From Clostridia bacterium (lineage in GTDB: Bacteria; Bacillota; Clostridia; Oscillospirales; Acutalibacteraceae), in contig JAFXLD010000039.1 of assembly GCA_017531385.1 (NCBI GenBank), forward strand, positions 1 through 64,000: a stretch of DNA of 64,000 bases. The letters run 5' to 3'. Position 1 is the stretch's first letter; each line of letters begins with the position of its first letter. The notes beneath the pieces were generated by a model. It saw only the letters and a list, made by a program, of their open reading frames with translations, was not told the DNA's origin and made no database searches. Position numbers and translations under genes: made by a program. Shown in pieces: positions 28,302-36,100 of the stretch.

Positions 28302-28336
28302 AACGCACCGCCTTTCGTCAACATCTATATTCGTTC

Positions 28337-28756
28337 TCAGATATAACCCATTTTTTTATCCCAGGTTTCTCTGTTCCAGACTTCAATACGGTTACCCATA
28401 CCGATGATCGCAACTTCACCTTCGATGCCTGCGTGTCTGAGCTGAACGGCACTGAGTGTTATTCTTCCCTGCTTGTCCATTTTTACATCATCCACATAAC
28501 CGAAAAAGCTACGGCTGATTTCTGCTGCTGCTTCAATCTCTTCGACTGTAAGTGCTTCGTCTTCCATGTCATTATACTTCTGAGCAAGCTTGTCAAAATG
28601 CTCTGCTGTATAAAGTCTTAAACAGTTACCTTTTTCACCTTTTTGCCTGAAAACATAAACTGTTTCGCCAAGCGCTTCACGACTGCCTACAGGTATGAAT
28701 ATTCTGTTTTTCGCATCAAGACCATGGTATGATGTTGATGAAAATCTGTTGTTCAC
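28337..28756 (-). CDS. mraZ: Transcriptional regulator MraZ
   Basis: Start is the GTG at 28756 with AAGGAG six bases before it. A longer frame to 28936 runs through the operator and promoter and is rejected. 139 residues, the usual size. Two AbrB-like half-domains are visible: YHGLDAKNRIFIPVGSRE near the N-terminus and DVKMDKQGRITLSAVQLRHA in the second half. MraZ forms a ring that binds TGG-type repeats and represses its own operon; such repeats lie upstream (28810-28833). Confidence 0.94.
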   Translation of the reverse strand: MNNRFSSTSYHGLDAKNRIFIPVGSREALGETVYVFRQKGEKGNCLRLYTAEHFDKLAQKYNDMEDEALTVEEIEAAAEISRSFFGYVDDVKMDKQGRITLSAVQLRHAGIEGEVAIIGMGNRIEVWNRETWDKKMGYI

Positions 28757-28809
28757 ACGCCCGACTCCTTTCAAGCAAATTTTAAAATGCAAAAAACAGG
28801 GGTTAATGC

Positions 28810-28833
28810 TTCCATTGTCCCCATTTTTCACCA
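28810..28833 (-). promoter_or_regulatory. mraZ: Probable MraZ operator with adjacent weak promoter
   Basis: On the minus strand three boxes TGGTG, TGGGG and TGGAA recur at 10- and 9-base steps, the phasing expected for MraZ boxes. They lie 54-77 bases upstream of the GTG start. A candidate -10 (TATTAT, 28844-28849) is just upstream of them; its -35 is poor. Confidence 0.6.
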
Positions 28834-28849
28834 CTTTGGTGTTATAATA

Positions 28850-29121
28850 GTGCATTCCTGCACCACTTGACATAATTATACAAGGAAAAGCACTAAAATG
28901 CAATAGCAAATTGAAAAAAAATTTCATTTTTTGCAACTTTTTATTTTTCCAATTCAGAATATAAAGGTGTTAAAAATGGCTATTCTGCGAGCTTTTTTAC
29001 AGAGAAAAACAATGAGATGTGTCGAACAGATGTGCACACACAATATCTTGTGTTTATGTACATTTTTTGGTACATTTATCCACTAAAACTGTATTTTTAC
29101 TCCACCTGACTTTCTTTTTCA
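28850..29121. other. Intergenic region mraZ / rhamnosidase: no gene seen
   Basis: AT-rich. It holds the mraZ upstream region, a perfect dyad ACACAA-TATC-TTGTGT (29038-29053) and an imperfect TGTAC..GTACA (about 29057-29074), both upstream of the rhamnosidase promoter and possible regulator sites. A single DnaA-box-like TTATCCACT (29076-29084) stands alone. No open frame with a ribosome site. Confidence 0.5.
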
Positions 29122-29150
29122 TTGCATTTTTATTTTCACTGTGTTACAAT
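29122..29150 (+). promoter_or_regulatory. Sigma-A promoter of the GH78 gene
   Basis: TTGCAT, 17 bases, TACAAT, 33 bases before the ATG at 29183. Confidence 0.7.
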
Positions 29151-29182
29151 CAGATTAACAATCCGAAAAGGAGTGCGTATTA

Positions 29183-31363
29183 ATGAAAAATATAAAAAAT
29201 GCAAAATGGATCAAGAGTCCTAAAATTTTTGACCTTGCATCTACCGAATTTTCAAAGGAATTCAGCATAACAAAGCCCGTAAAGAAAGCTACAATGGAAG
29301 CTACCGCTTACGGCGTTTACAAAATCATCCTCAACGGTAATAAAGTCGGTGATTATATTTTTGCTCCCGGTTGGACAAGCTATCACAAACGTCTCCAGGT
29401 GGAAACATACGACATTACGGACATGCTCTGTAATAATAATACAATTATATTAGGTGTCGGTCCCGGCTGGAAATGCCCGAACTTTTTCAATTCATCAAAA
29501 CTTCAGCACAGATTCCTCGGTGTGGGTGAAATGGCTGTTCTTGCATCAATTGAGATTGAATATGAAGACGGCACGGCTGACCTTATTTACACAGACGAAA
29601 GCTGGATAAATACTCTCGGAAAGACAGTTTATTCACACCTTTACAACGGCTACACATATGATGCAACTTTTGAAGACAATTCCCCTGTCAATGCCGTTGC
29701 AATCCCCATGAATAATGATAATCTCATTGACCGTGACGGTGAAAAAATAACCGAACAGGAGCACCTGACGGTCAAGGAAATCATAATTACTCCCAAAGGC
29801 GAAACTGTTCTCGACTTCGGTCAGAATATGACGGGTTATGTTCAGTTCAAAATAAAGGGCAACAAGGGCGAAAAGGCTACAATCTATCACGCAGAAGTTC
29901 TTGATGCAGACGGCAATTTCTACCGTGACAATTACCGCAGTGCAAAGGCTGAGGCTTCATTCATCTGTGATGGTGAAGAACACATCTGCAAACCCGATTA
30001 CAATTTTTTTGGTTTCCGTTACATAAAGCTTGAAAATTTCAGCGACGAAATAAAGAAAGAGAATTTCACAGCCATTGTTGTTCATTCAGAAATGAAGAGA
30101 ACTGGCCATTTTGAGTGTTCAGACGAAAGAATCAACAAGCTTTTCAGCAACATCATATGGGGTCAGAAAGGCAACTTCCTTGATGTTCCCACAGACTGCC
30201 CTCAGAGAGATGAAAGACTCGGCTGGACAGGTGATGCACAGGTTTTTGTTAAAACTGCTTCATACAACTACGATGTTGAAAAATTCTTCACAAAATGGCT
30301 CGCTGACCTGAGAGCTGACCAGACAGCATGGGGTGCTGTTCCTCATGTTATCCCTAACACTTTTGTTCCCGACGATGAATGCTCTGCTGCCTGGGCAGAT
30401 GCTGCTACAATCTGTCCCTGGCAGATGTATCTGACATACGGCAACAAAGAAATCATCAAAGATTCACTTAAATCAATGGCTGATTATCTTGAATATATAG
30501 ATTACCACACATGGGATAATCTCTGGGCAAGAGGACACCATTTCGGTGACTGGCTCAACCTTGACGGTTCAAGTCCCGAAGATTGCAGTCACGGAACAGA
30601 CAAAGACCTTATTGCAACAGCATATTTCATTTATTCAAGCTCAATTTATATCAAGGCTTGTGAGCTCCTGGGTGAAGATGCAGGTAAATACCCCGAAATG
30701 AGAGAGAACTTCATCAAGGCTTTCAGAAACAAATACATGAAAGACGGCAGAATTACTCCCGAATATGCAACACAGACAGCCTGTGTTCTTGCCTGTCATT
30801 TCGGAATCAGCGACAACATCGCAGAAACTGCAAAACAGCTCAATGAACTTGTAACGGAATGCGGACATCTTAAAACAGGCTTTGTAGGCACTCCTTATCT
30901 GCTTCATGCACTCAGCGACAATGGCTACACAAAGACTGCATATGACATTCTGCTCCGTGAAGAATATCCCTCATGGCTCTTCTCAGTCAAGATGGGTGCT
31001 ACAACAATCTGGGAGCATTGGGACAGTATGCGTGAAGACGGCACAATGTGGAGCACTTCAATGAACTCATTCAACCATTATGCTTACGGCTCCGTTGCAG
31101 ACTGGCTTTACGGCGATGCGGCAGGCATCAAGATTGACGAAAGCAAGCCTGCGTTTGAGCATATCATCTTCGCTCCCCTTACCGATGACAGACTTGATTA
31201 CGTAAAGGCATCAATCGAATCAAGATTCGGTACTGTCAAATCTGAATGGAAGAGAGAAAACGGCAAGGTTTCTTATTTCTTTACAGTCCCTGCAGGTTGC
31301 ACCGCAACAGTAATCATCGACGGCAAAGAAACAGAAGTTTCAGAGGGTGAATATACATTTTAA
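29183..31363 (+). CDS. GH78 alpha-L-rhamnosidase-like glycoside hydrolase
   Basis: 726 residues, no signal peptide, so cytoplasmic. An N-terminal beta-sandwich (about 1-190, YGVYKIILNGNKVGDYIFAP) is followed by the (alpha/alpha)6 barrel. The GH78 signature CPQRDERLGWTGDAQ lies at about 334-348, with Asp/Glu residues that form the acid site; GATTIWEHWDS further on belongs to the same pocket. A C-terminal beta domain (about 640-726) closes it. Releases terminal alpha-L-rhamnose from plant glycosides or polysaccharides; exact substrate unknown. Single-gene unit with own promoter and terminator. Confidence 0.9.
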   Translation: MKNIKNAKWIKSPKIFDLASTEFSKEFSITKPVKKATMEATAYGVYKIILNGNKVGDYIFAPGWTSYHKRLQVETYDITDMLCNNNTIILGVGPGWKCPNFFNSSKLQHRFLGVGEMAVLASIEIEYEDGTADLIYTDESWINTLGKTVYSHLYNGYTYDATFEDNSPVNAVAIPMNNDNLIDRDGEKITEQEHLTVKEIIITPKGETVLDFGQNMTGYVQFKIKGNKGEKATIYHAEVLDADGNFYRDNYRSAKAEASFICDGEEHICKPDYNFFGFRYIKLENFSDEIKKENFTAIVVHSEMKRTGHFECSDERINKLFSNIIWGQKGNFLDVPTDCPQRDERLGWTGDAQVFVKTASYNYDVEKFFTKWLADLRADQTAWGAVPHVIPNTFVPDDECSAAWADAATICPWQMYLTYGNKEIIKDSLKSMADYLEYIDYHTWDNLWARGHHFGDWLNLDGSSPEDCSHGTDKDLIATAYFIYSSSIYIKACELLGEDAGKYPEMRENFIKAFRNKYMKDGRITPEYATQTACVLACHFGISDNIAETAKQLNELVTECGHLKTGFVGTPYLLHALSDNGYTKTAYDILLREEYPSWLFSVKMGATTIWEHWDSMREDGTMWSTSMNSFNHYAYGSVADWLYGDAAGIKIDESKPAFEHIIFAPLTDDRLDYVKASIESRFGTVKSEWKRENGKVSYFFTVPAGCTATVIIDGKETEVSEGEYTF

Positions 31364-31386
31364 AATCAATATATAAACAAAAAAAT

Positions 31387-31410
31387 CTCCGAAGCCATAC
31401 GGCTTCGGAG
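31387..31410. terminator. Bidirectional terminator, GH78 and metallophosphoesterase
   Basis: CTCCGAAGCC-ATAC-GGCTTCGGAG, 10-bp stem, T6 on the plus strand and A/T-rich (AGATTTTTTTG) on the minus. Confidence 0.9.
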
Positions 31411-31420
31411 TTTTTTCATA

Positions 31421-32437
31421 TCAATTCACCTGTTCAAAATCATACATATCTTTCACATTGTCAGCTTTTGTATCAATCGTTATCAGTGTGCTTGAAACCT
31501 TTGTCTGAGGTGTAATGTGATAATATGTGCCGTTATAGTAACTGCATTTTCCCTCTTTCGGGTGAACATGCCCCATTGAAACAAGCCCTACTCTGCCCGA
31601 TTCACTGAAAATGTCATCCAAGGGTGCATTTTTTGGAATATTATATTCTTCCTTTACTTCATCAATGGTTGAATAACCGTCCTTGTATGCTTCGCCGTCA
31701 ATTGCTGCTTTTGCAAAATTCGGAGTGTTTTCGTGGATAAAAACGCTCAGCATAATATTTTCATTCTGTCTGATTTTTTCATTGATGGCATTTTTGCACC
31801 ATTCAATCTGGTCCTCATGCACATAGCCGTAAATATGCTCTTCGTCTTCATTGTCATAGTCCATTGTATCAAGGAAAACGAATGAATGAACTACATTTTC
31901 GCCGTCTGAAATGTCAATTGTGTACTGTGCACCGCCTGAAATCTCCCTGACATCGGCACAAAGACAATACTCTGACTGAGAAAGATATGCAACAACATCG
32001 GCAGATGTTCCGTATTTTATGCCGTCATTATTGCCGGGGATATATGCCCAATATTGTTCAAGTGATTCAAAAAGTCCGATAACATTATCAAGAGCAAACT
32101 TTTTATTGTAAGGTCCTTTTTCACCGCCATCAAGCATATCACCCGAAACCACCACAAGGTCGGGACTGTATCTGATAGTCAGTTCTTCCATTTTTCCCAG
32201 CACTTTTACATCATTCCATGAAAGTCCCGTTGTAAAATGAGTGTCCGAGAACTGAAGAACGGTAAATTTTCCGTCAGCATCAGTGTATAACATCGGCAAA
32301 TCTTTGTCAGCCGAAACTATTTCCGAATACCCCGTTATATCACCCTTTTCTTTCAGCTGCGTAAATGAGCCATCTGTTGTAAAGAAATTAAAAATACCGC
32401 TGAGAACTGCCAACAGAATTGCAAAAAATGATTTCAT
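31421..32437 (-). CDS. Exported calcineurin-like metallophosphoesterase
   Basis: 338 residues. N-terminal hydrophobic stretch MKSFFAILLAVLSGIFNFF is a signal peptide or anchor. The two-metal phosphoesterase motifs are in order: FSDTHF, SGDMLDGG, GNNDG, then FIHENTP and GHVHP. All metal ligands seem to be present. Members cleave phosphomono- or diesters outside the membrane, often recycling nucleotides or lipids; substrate not predictable. Divergent from the XRE regulator, with overlapping promoters. AAGGAGG site before ATG. Confidence 0.88.
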   Translation of the reverse strand: MKSFFAILLAVLSGIFNFFTTDGSFTQLKEKGDITGYSEIVSADKDLPMLYTDADGKFTVLQFSDTHFTTGLSWNDVKVLGKMEELTIRYSPDLVVVSGDMLDGGEKGPYNKKFALDNVIGLFESLEQYWAYIPGNNDGIKYGTSADVVAYLSQSEYCLCADVREISGGAQYTIDISDGENVVHSFVFLDTMDYDNEDEEHIYGYVHEDQIEWCKNAINEKIRQNENIMLSVFIHENTPNFAKAAIDGEAYKDGYSTIDEVKEEYNIPKNAPLDDIFSESGRVGLVSMGHVHPKEGKCSYYNGTYYHITPQTKVSSTLITIDTKADNVKDMYDFEQVN

Positions 32438-32464
32438 TATAGTTTCCTCCTTAAATTTTGCTTT

Positions 32465-32493
32465 ATACTATCACAAATTGAGATATTTGTCAA
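32465..32493 (-). promoter_or_regulatory. Sigma-A promoter of the metallophosphoesterase gene
   Basis: TTGACA (32488-32493), 17 bases, TAGTAT (32465-32470) on the minus strand. Its -35 overlaps that of the divergent XRE promoter. Confidence 0.75.
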
Positions 32494-32514
32494 TACTTCC
32501 GTCAATAATATTAT
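32487..32514 (+). promoter_or_regulatory. Promoter of the XRE regulator gene
   Basis: TTGTCA (32487-32492), 16 bases, TATTAT (32509-32514). The ATG at 32518 would lie before the transcription start, which supports the GTG at 32542. Confidence 0.65.
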
Positions 32515-32541
32515 AAAATGTATTCGATTGGAGTGAAAAGA

Positions 32542-32748
32542 GTGCGACTTAAAGATTTGCGGGAAGATAATGACTACACACAGACATTCATTGCTGAATA
32601 TCTCGGCGTGAAACAAAATACCTATTCACAATATGAGTGTGAAAAAAGAGAAATTCCCATTGCATTACTTATCAAACTTGCAAAACTTTATGACACTTCT
32701 GTTGACTATATTCTTGAACTTACAAATAATGCAAAAAGGTATGAATAA
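32542..32748 (+). CDS. XRE-family helix-turn-helix regulator
   Basis: 68 residues from the GTG at 32542 (TTGGAG upstream, MRLKDLREDNDYTQ), the common form of this compact family. It is a single HTH_3 domain: RLKDLREDNDYTQTFIAEYL, then KQNTYSQYECEKREIPIALL with the recognition helix, then LAKLYDTSVDYILELTN. No ligand domain. It lies divergent from the phosphoesterase gene, whose promoter shares its -35 region, so local control is likely. Its targets are not known. Confidence 0.85.
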   Translation: MRLKDLREDNDYTQTFIAEYLGVKQNTYSQYECEKREIPIALLIKLAKLYDTSVDYILELTNNAKRYE

Positions 32749-32775
32749 CATTAATTCTTTGTGAGTATGATACAC

Positions 32776-32804
32776 TTGACAATTCTGTACTTTTTGTATA
32801 TAAT
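32776..32804 (+). promoter_or_regulatory. Ideal sigma-A promoter of the putative antitoxin RNA
   Basis: TTGACA, 17 bases, TATAAT: both hexamers perfect. Transcription would begin near 32811. Confidence 0.85.
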
Positions 32805-32810
32805 AAAAAT

Positions 32811-32905
32811 GCAAGGTGTTACCGACAGACGGTTGCACCCTCGCAAAAGAATCAGTTAGAAATTAACCGCCTTATGTTTGGTAGCAGGGCGGTTATTTCT
32901 TTTTA
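32811..32905 (+). ncRNA. Putative RNA antitoxin of a type I toxin-antitoxin locus
   Basis: About 90 bases from a perfect promoter to a hairpin (AACCGCC / GGCGGTT) with a T-rich run. No ribosome site precedes the only small frame (ATG at 32811). The 3' half is complementary to the end of the toxin message, because the two units converge on one terminator. Its first 35 bases (AAGGTGTTACC...CGGTTG...GCACCCTCG) resemble, not complement, the toxin leader. This is the layout of known type I loci; function is inferred. Confidence 0.6.
32864..32895. terminator. Shared terminator of the toxin and antitoxin units
   Basis: TAACCGCC / GGCGGTTA, 8-bp stem, followed by TTTCTTTTTATG on the plus strand; on the minus strand the T run is weaker (AATTTCTAACTGATTCTTTT). 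The toxin stop codon TAA is the first three bases of its minus-strand stem. Confidence 0.7.
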
Positions 32906-32991
32906 TGATAATAAATTGAAATAAATAATCCGATAATGCTTATAAGTATCATTACAAATGCAAAAAGCGATTCATAAGTAACATACTGCAT
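32893..32991 (-). CDS. Small hydrophobic peptide, putative holin-like type I toxin
   Basis: 32 residues, missed by usual length cut-offs: MQYVTYESLFAF, a single membrane helix (about 9-27, rich in Ile/Phe/Leu) and a basic tail HKKK. This is the shape of the putative holin-like toxin group (TYE-L at the start, one helix, lysine end) in Firmicutes. AAGGGGGTG precedes the ATG by six bases, but it is folded into a 7-bp hairpin (32998-33015) with a GGAA loop, so translation should be blocked unless refolded. Perfect promoter at 33060-33088. Overexpression of such peptides damages the membrane; here that is inferred. Confidence 0.72.
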   Translation of the reverse strand: MQYVTYESLFAFVMILISIIGLFISIYYHKKK

Positions 32992-32997
32992 CGCAGA

Positions 32998-33015
32998 CAC
33001 CCCCTTCCGAGGGTG
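32998..33015 (-). promoter_or_regulatory. Hairpin hiding the toxin ribosome binding site
   Basis: CACCCTC and (with one T-G pair) GGGGGTG form a 7-bp stem with a GGAA loop directly upstream of the toxin ATG, covering its Shine-Dalgarno sequence. Confidence 0.65.
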
Positions 33016-33059
33016 CGGATTCAACCGCCTACCGTTAATGGTAACACCTTACGATAGTT

Positions 33060-33088
33060 ATTATATACACAACGTCGATATTTGTCAA
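33060..33088 (-). promoter_or_regulatory. Ideal sigma-A promoter of the toxin gene
   Basis: TTGACA, 17 bases, TATAAT on the minus strand, both hexamers perfect, with about 60 bases of leader before the ATG. Confidence 0.85.
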
Positions 33089-33098
33089 CATTCAAAAA

Positions 33099-33132
33099 CA
33101 CCACCGCAGTTTACTGAAAAACTGTGGTGGTG
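33099..33132 (-). terminator. Terminator of the purine operon (behind purL)
   Basis: A 14-bp stem (CACCACC.CAGTTT with AAACTG.GGTGGTG, one G-U pair), then TTTTTG on the minus strand. Confidence 0.88.
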
Positions 33133-33146
33133 TTGTTCATTTTAAC

Positions 33147-36100
33147 TTATTTGAAATACTTAACAGCAGCATCAAACATACCGATATTAAAATCGCCGTC
33201 AACATTCTTGTAAAGACCGTGACCGATTCTTTCTGAATGGCCCATCTTACCGAATACTCTGCCGTCGGGTGATGTAATACCCTCGATAGCGCATACGGAG
33301 TTATTGGGATTGAAGTGAATGTCTGCTGTGGGATTGCCAAGGAGGTCAACATACTGTGTTGCGATCTGACCGTTAGCTGCAAGCTCCTTAACAAGTTCAT
33401 CTGAGCAGAGGAATCTGCCTTCACCGTGTGAAATGGGCACTGTGTAAACATCACCGACATTTGTGTTCATAAGCCAGGGTGACTTGTTTGATGCGATTCT
33501 TGTTCTTACGAGTCTTGACTGATGTCTGCCGATTGTGTTGTAAGTAAGAGTGGGGCAATTTTCATCAGTATCAATAATCTCGCCGTAAGGCACAAGACCA
33601 AGCTTGATAAGTGCCTGGAAGCCGTTACAGATACCTGCCATAAGACCGTCACGGTTTTTGAGAAGCTCGTGAACCTGTTCTTTAACAGCACCGTTACGGA
33701 AGAATGCTGTAATAAACTTACCTGAACCGTCGGGTTCGTCACCGCCTGAGAAACCGCCGGGGATGAAGATAATCTGTGACTGCTTGACCTTTTCAGCAAA
33801 TGCTTCAACTGATTCTGCAATAGCCTGAGCAGTAAGATTCTTGATAACAAAAATCTCGGGTTCGGCACCTGCTGTCATAAGAGCCTTAGCTGTGTCAAAT
33901 TCACAGTTTGTGCCGGGGAATACGGGAATAAGAACCTTCGGCTTTGCAACCTTGATTGCGGGAGCAACACGGGTTTCTGCATTGTATGAGAATGCTTCGA
34001 TTTCCTTTTCGCCCTGCTCGATGTTGCATGAGAAAATGGGTTCGAGCTTGTTTTCATAGATGTCAAGAAGTGCTGAAAGCTCGATTTCGTCATTGCCGTA
34101 TTTGATTGTTTCTTCAAGGCAAGTATGACCAAGAACCATGCCGATTTCATCTTCTGTTGTGAGTTCAAGGATGAATGAACCGTAGTTGTAGCCGAAGATG
34201 TCGTCAATTTCAAACTCTTCGTTATATTCAAAGCCGATGCCGTTACCGAAGCACATCTTCATAACTGCTTCTGCGATACCTCCATAAGTGGGAGTATAAC
34301 AAGCAGCAACCTTACCTGCTTTAATATAATTGTATACATCAGCAAAGAGTTTCTTTTCTGATTCAGCTGTGGGAAGTCCGTTTTCGTCATATTCGGGCTT
34401 AAGAATAACAACCTTGTGACCTGCTGACTTGAATTCGGGAGAAACAACATCATTTACATTGCCTGTTGTAACTGCGAAAGAAACAAGTGTGGGAGGTACA
34501 TCGATATCTTCAAATGTACCACTCATTGAGTCCTTACCGCCGATTGATGCGATTTCGTAATCCATCTGAGCCTTGAAAGCACCGAGAAGTGCTGAAAGAG
34601 GCTGTCCCCAACGTGCGGGATTCTTTTCGGGCTTGAGGAAGTATTCCTGGAATGTAAGATAAACATCTTCAAATTTTGCACCTGATGAGATAAGCTTTGC
34701 AACAGATTCAACAACTGCAAGATATGCACCGTGATAGGGGCTCTTTTCCATTATAAAGGGATTGTAACCCCATGCCATGAATGAACAGGTGTCTGTATGC
34801 TTCTGCTCAACAGAAACCTTATTTACCATTGCCTGAATGGGTGTGAGCTGATTCTTACCGCCGAAAGGCATAAGAACAGTACCTGCACCGATTGTTGAGT
34901 CAAAACGCTCTGAAAGTCCTCTCTTTGAGCAGACATTGAGGTCACCTGCAAGAGCCTTGTAACCGTCCTTGAAGCCGGGAACAATTTTCTTTTCAAAAGC
35001 TTTGGGATTTTCAGGCATTATATCAATGTGCTTTGCAGCACCGTTTGAGTTAAGGAATTCTCTTGAAAGGTCAACGATAACCTTGCCGTTCCATGTCATT
35101 GTAAGTCTGGGTTCAGCTTTTACCTTTGCAACAACAGTTGCTTCAAGGTTTTCGCTTGTTGCAAGCTGGGTGAATCTTTCTACGTCTTTAGCTTCAACAA
35201 CAACAGCCATTCTTTCCTGAGATTCGCTGATTGCAAGCTCTGTACCGTCAAGACCTTCATACTTCTTGGGAACTGCGTTAAGGTCGATTTCAAGACCGTC
35301 TGCAAGTTCACCGATAGCAACGGAAACACCGCCTGCACCGAAGTCGTTACAACGCTTGATAAGTCTTGAAGCTTCTGCGTTTCTGAAAAGTCTCTGAAGT
35401 TTTCTTTCTTCAGGAGCATTACCCTTCTGAACTTCTGCACCGCAGCTTTCGAGGGACTCAAGTGTATGTGACTTTGATGAACCTGTTGCACCGCCGCAAC
35501 CGTCACGGCCTGTTCTGCCGCCGAGAAGAATTACAATATCACCGGGATCGGGACATTCACGTCTTACATTTTCAGCAGGAGCAGCTGCGATAACTGCACC
35601 GATTTCCATTCTCTTTGCAACATAACCGGGATGATAAAGTTCATCAACCTGACCTGTTGCAAGACCAATCTGGTTACCGTATGATGAATAACCTGCTGCT
35701 GCAGTTGTAACGATCTTTCTCTGGGGAAGCTTACCCTTCATTGTGTCCTGAACGGGAACAAGGGGATCACCTGCACCTGTCACACGCATTGCTGCGTAGA
35801 CATATGAACGGCCTGAAAGGGGGTCACGGATAGCACCGCCGATACAAGTTGCAGCACCGCCGAAAGGCTCGATTTCTGTGGGATGGTTATGAGTTTCGTT
35901 CTTGAAGAGAAGAAGCCAATCCTGTTCTTCGCCTTCAACATTAACCTTGATTTTAACTGTACAAGCATTGATTTCCTCGGATTCGTCGATTCTCGGAAGC
36001 TTGCCCTTTGCTTTGAGGTAACGTGTGCCGACAGTTGCAATGTCCATAAGATTTACGGGCTTTGTTCTGCCGAGCTCCTGTCTTACAGCAACATATTCAT

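Noticed and set aside
28757..28936. N-terminal extension of MraZ by 60 residues
   Set aside because: It covers the operator and promoter and is absent from the family; GTG at 28756 has a good site.
29076..29084. DnaA box TTATCCACT
   Set aside because: A single copy without clusters or dnaA/dnaN; not an origin.
32811..32861. 16-residue frame in the putative antitoxin RNA
   Set aside because: No ribosome site, and the ATG lies at the presumed transcription start.
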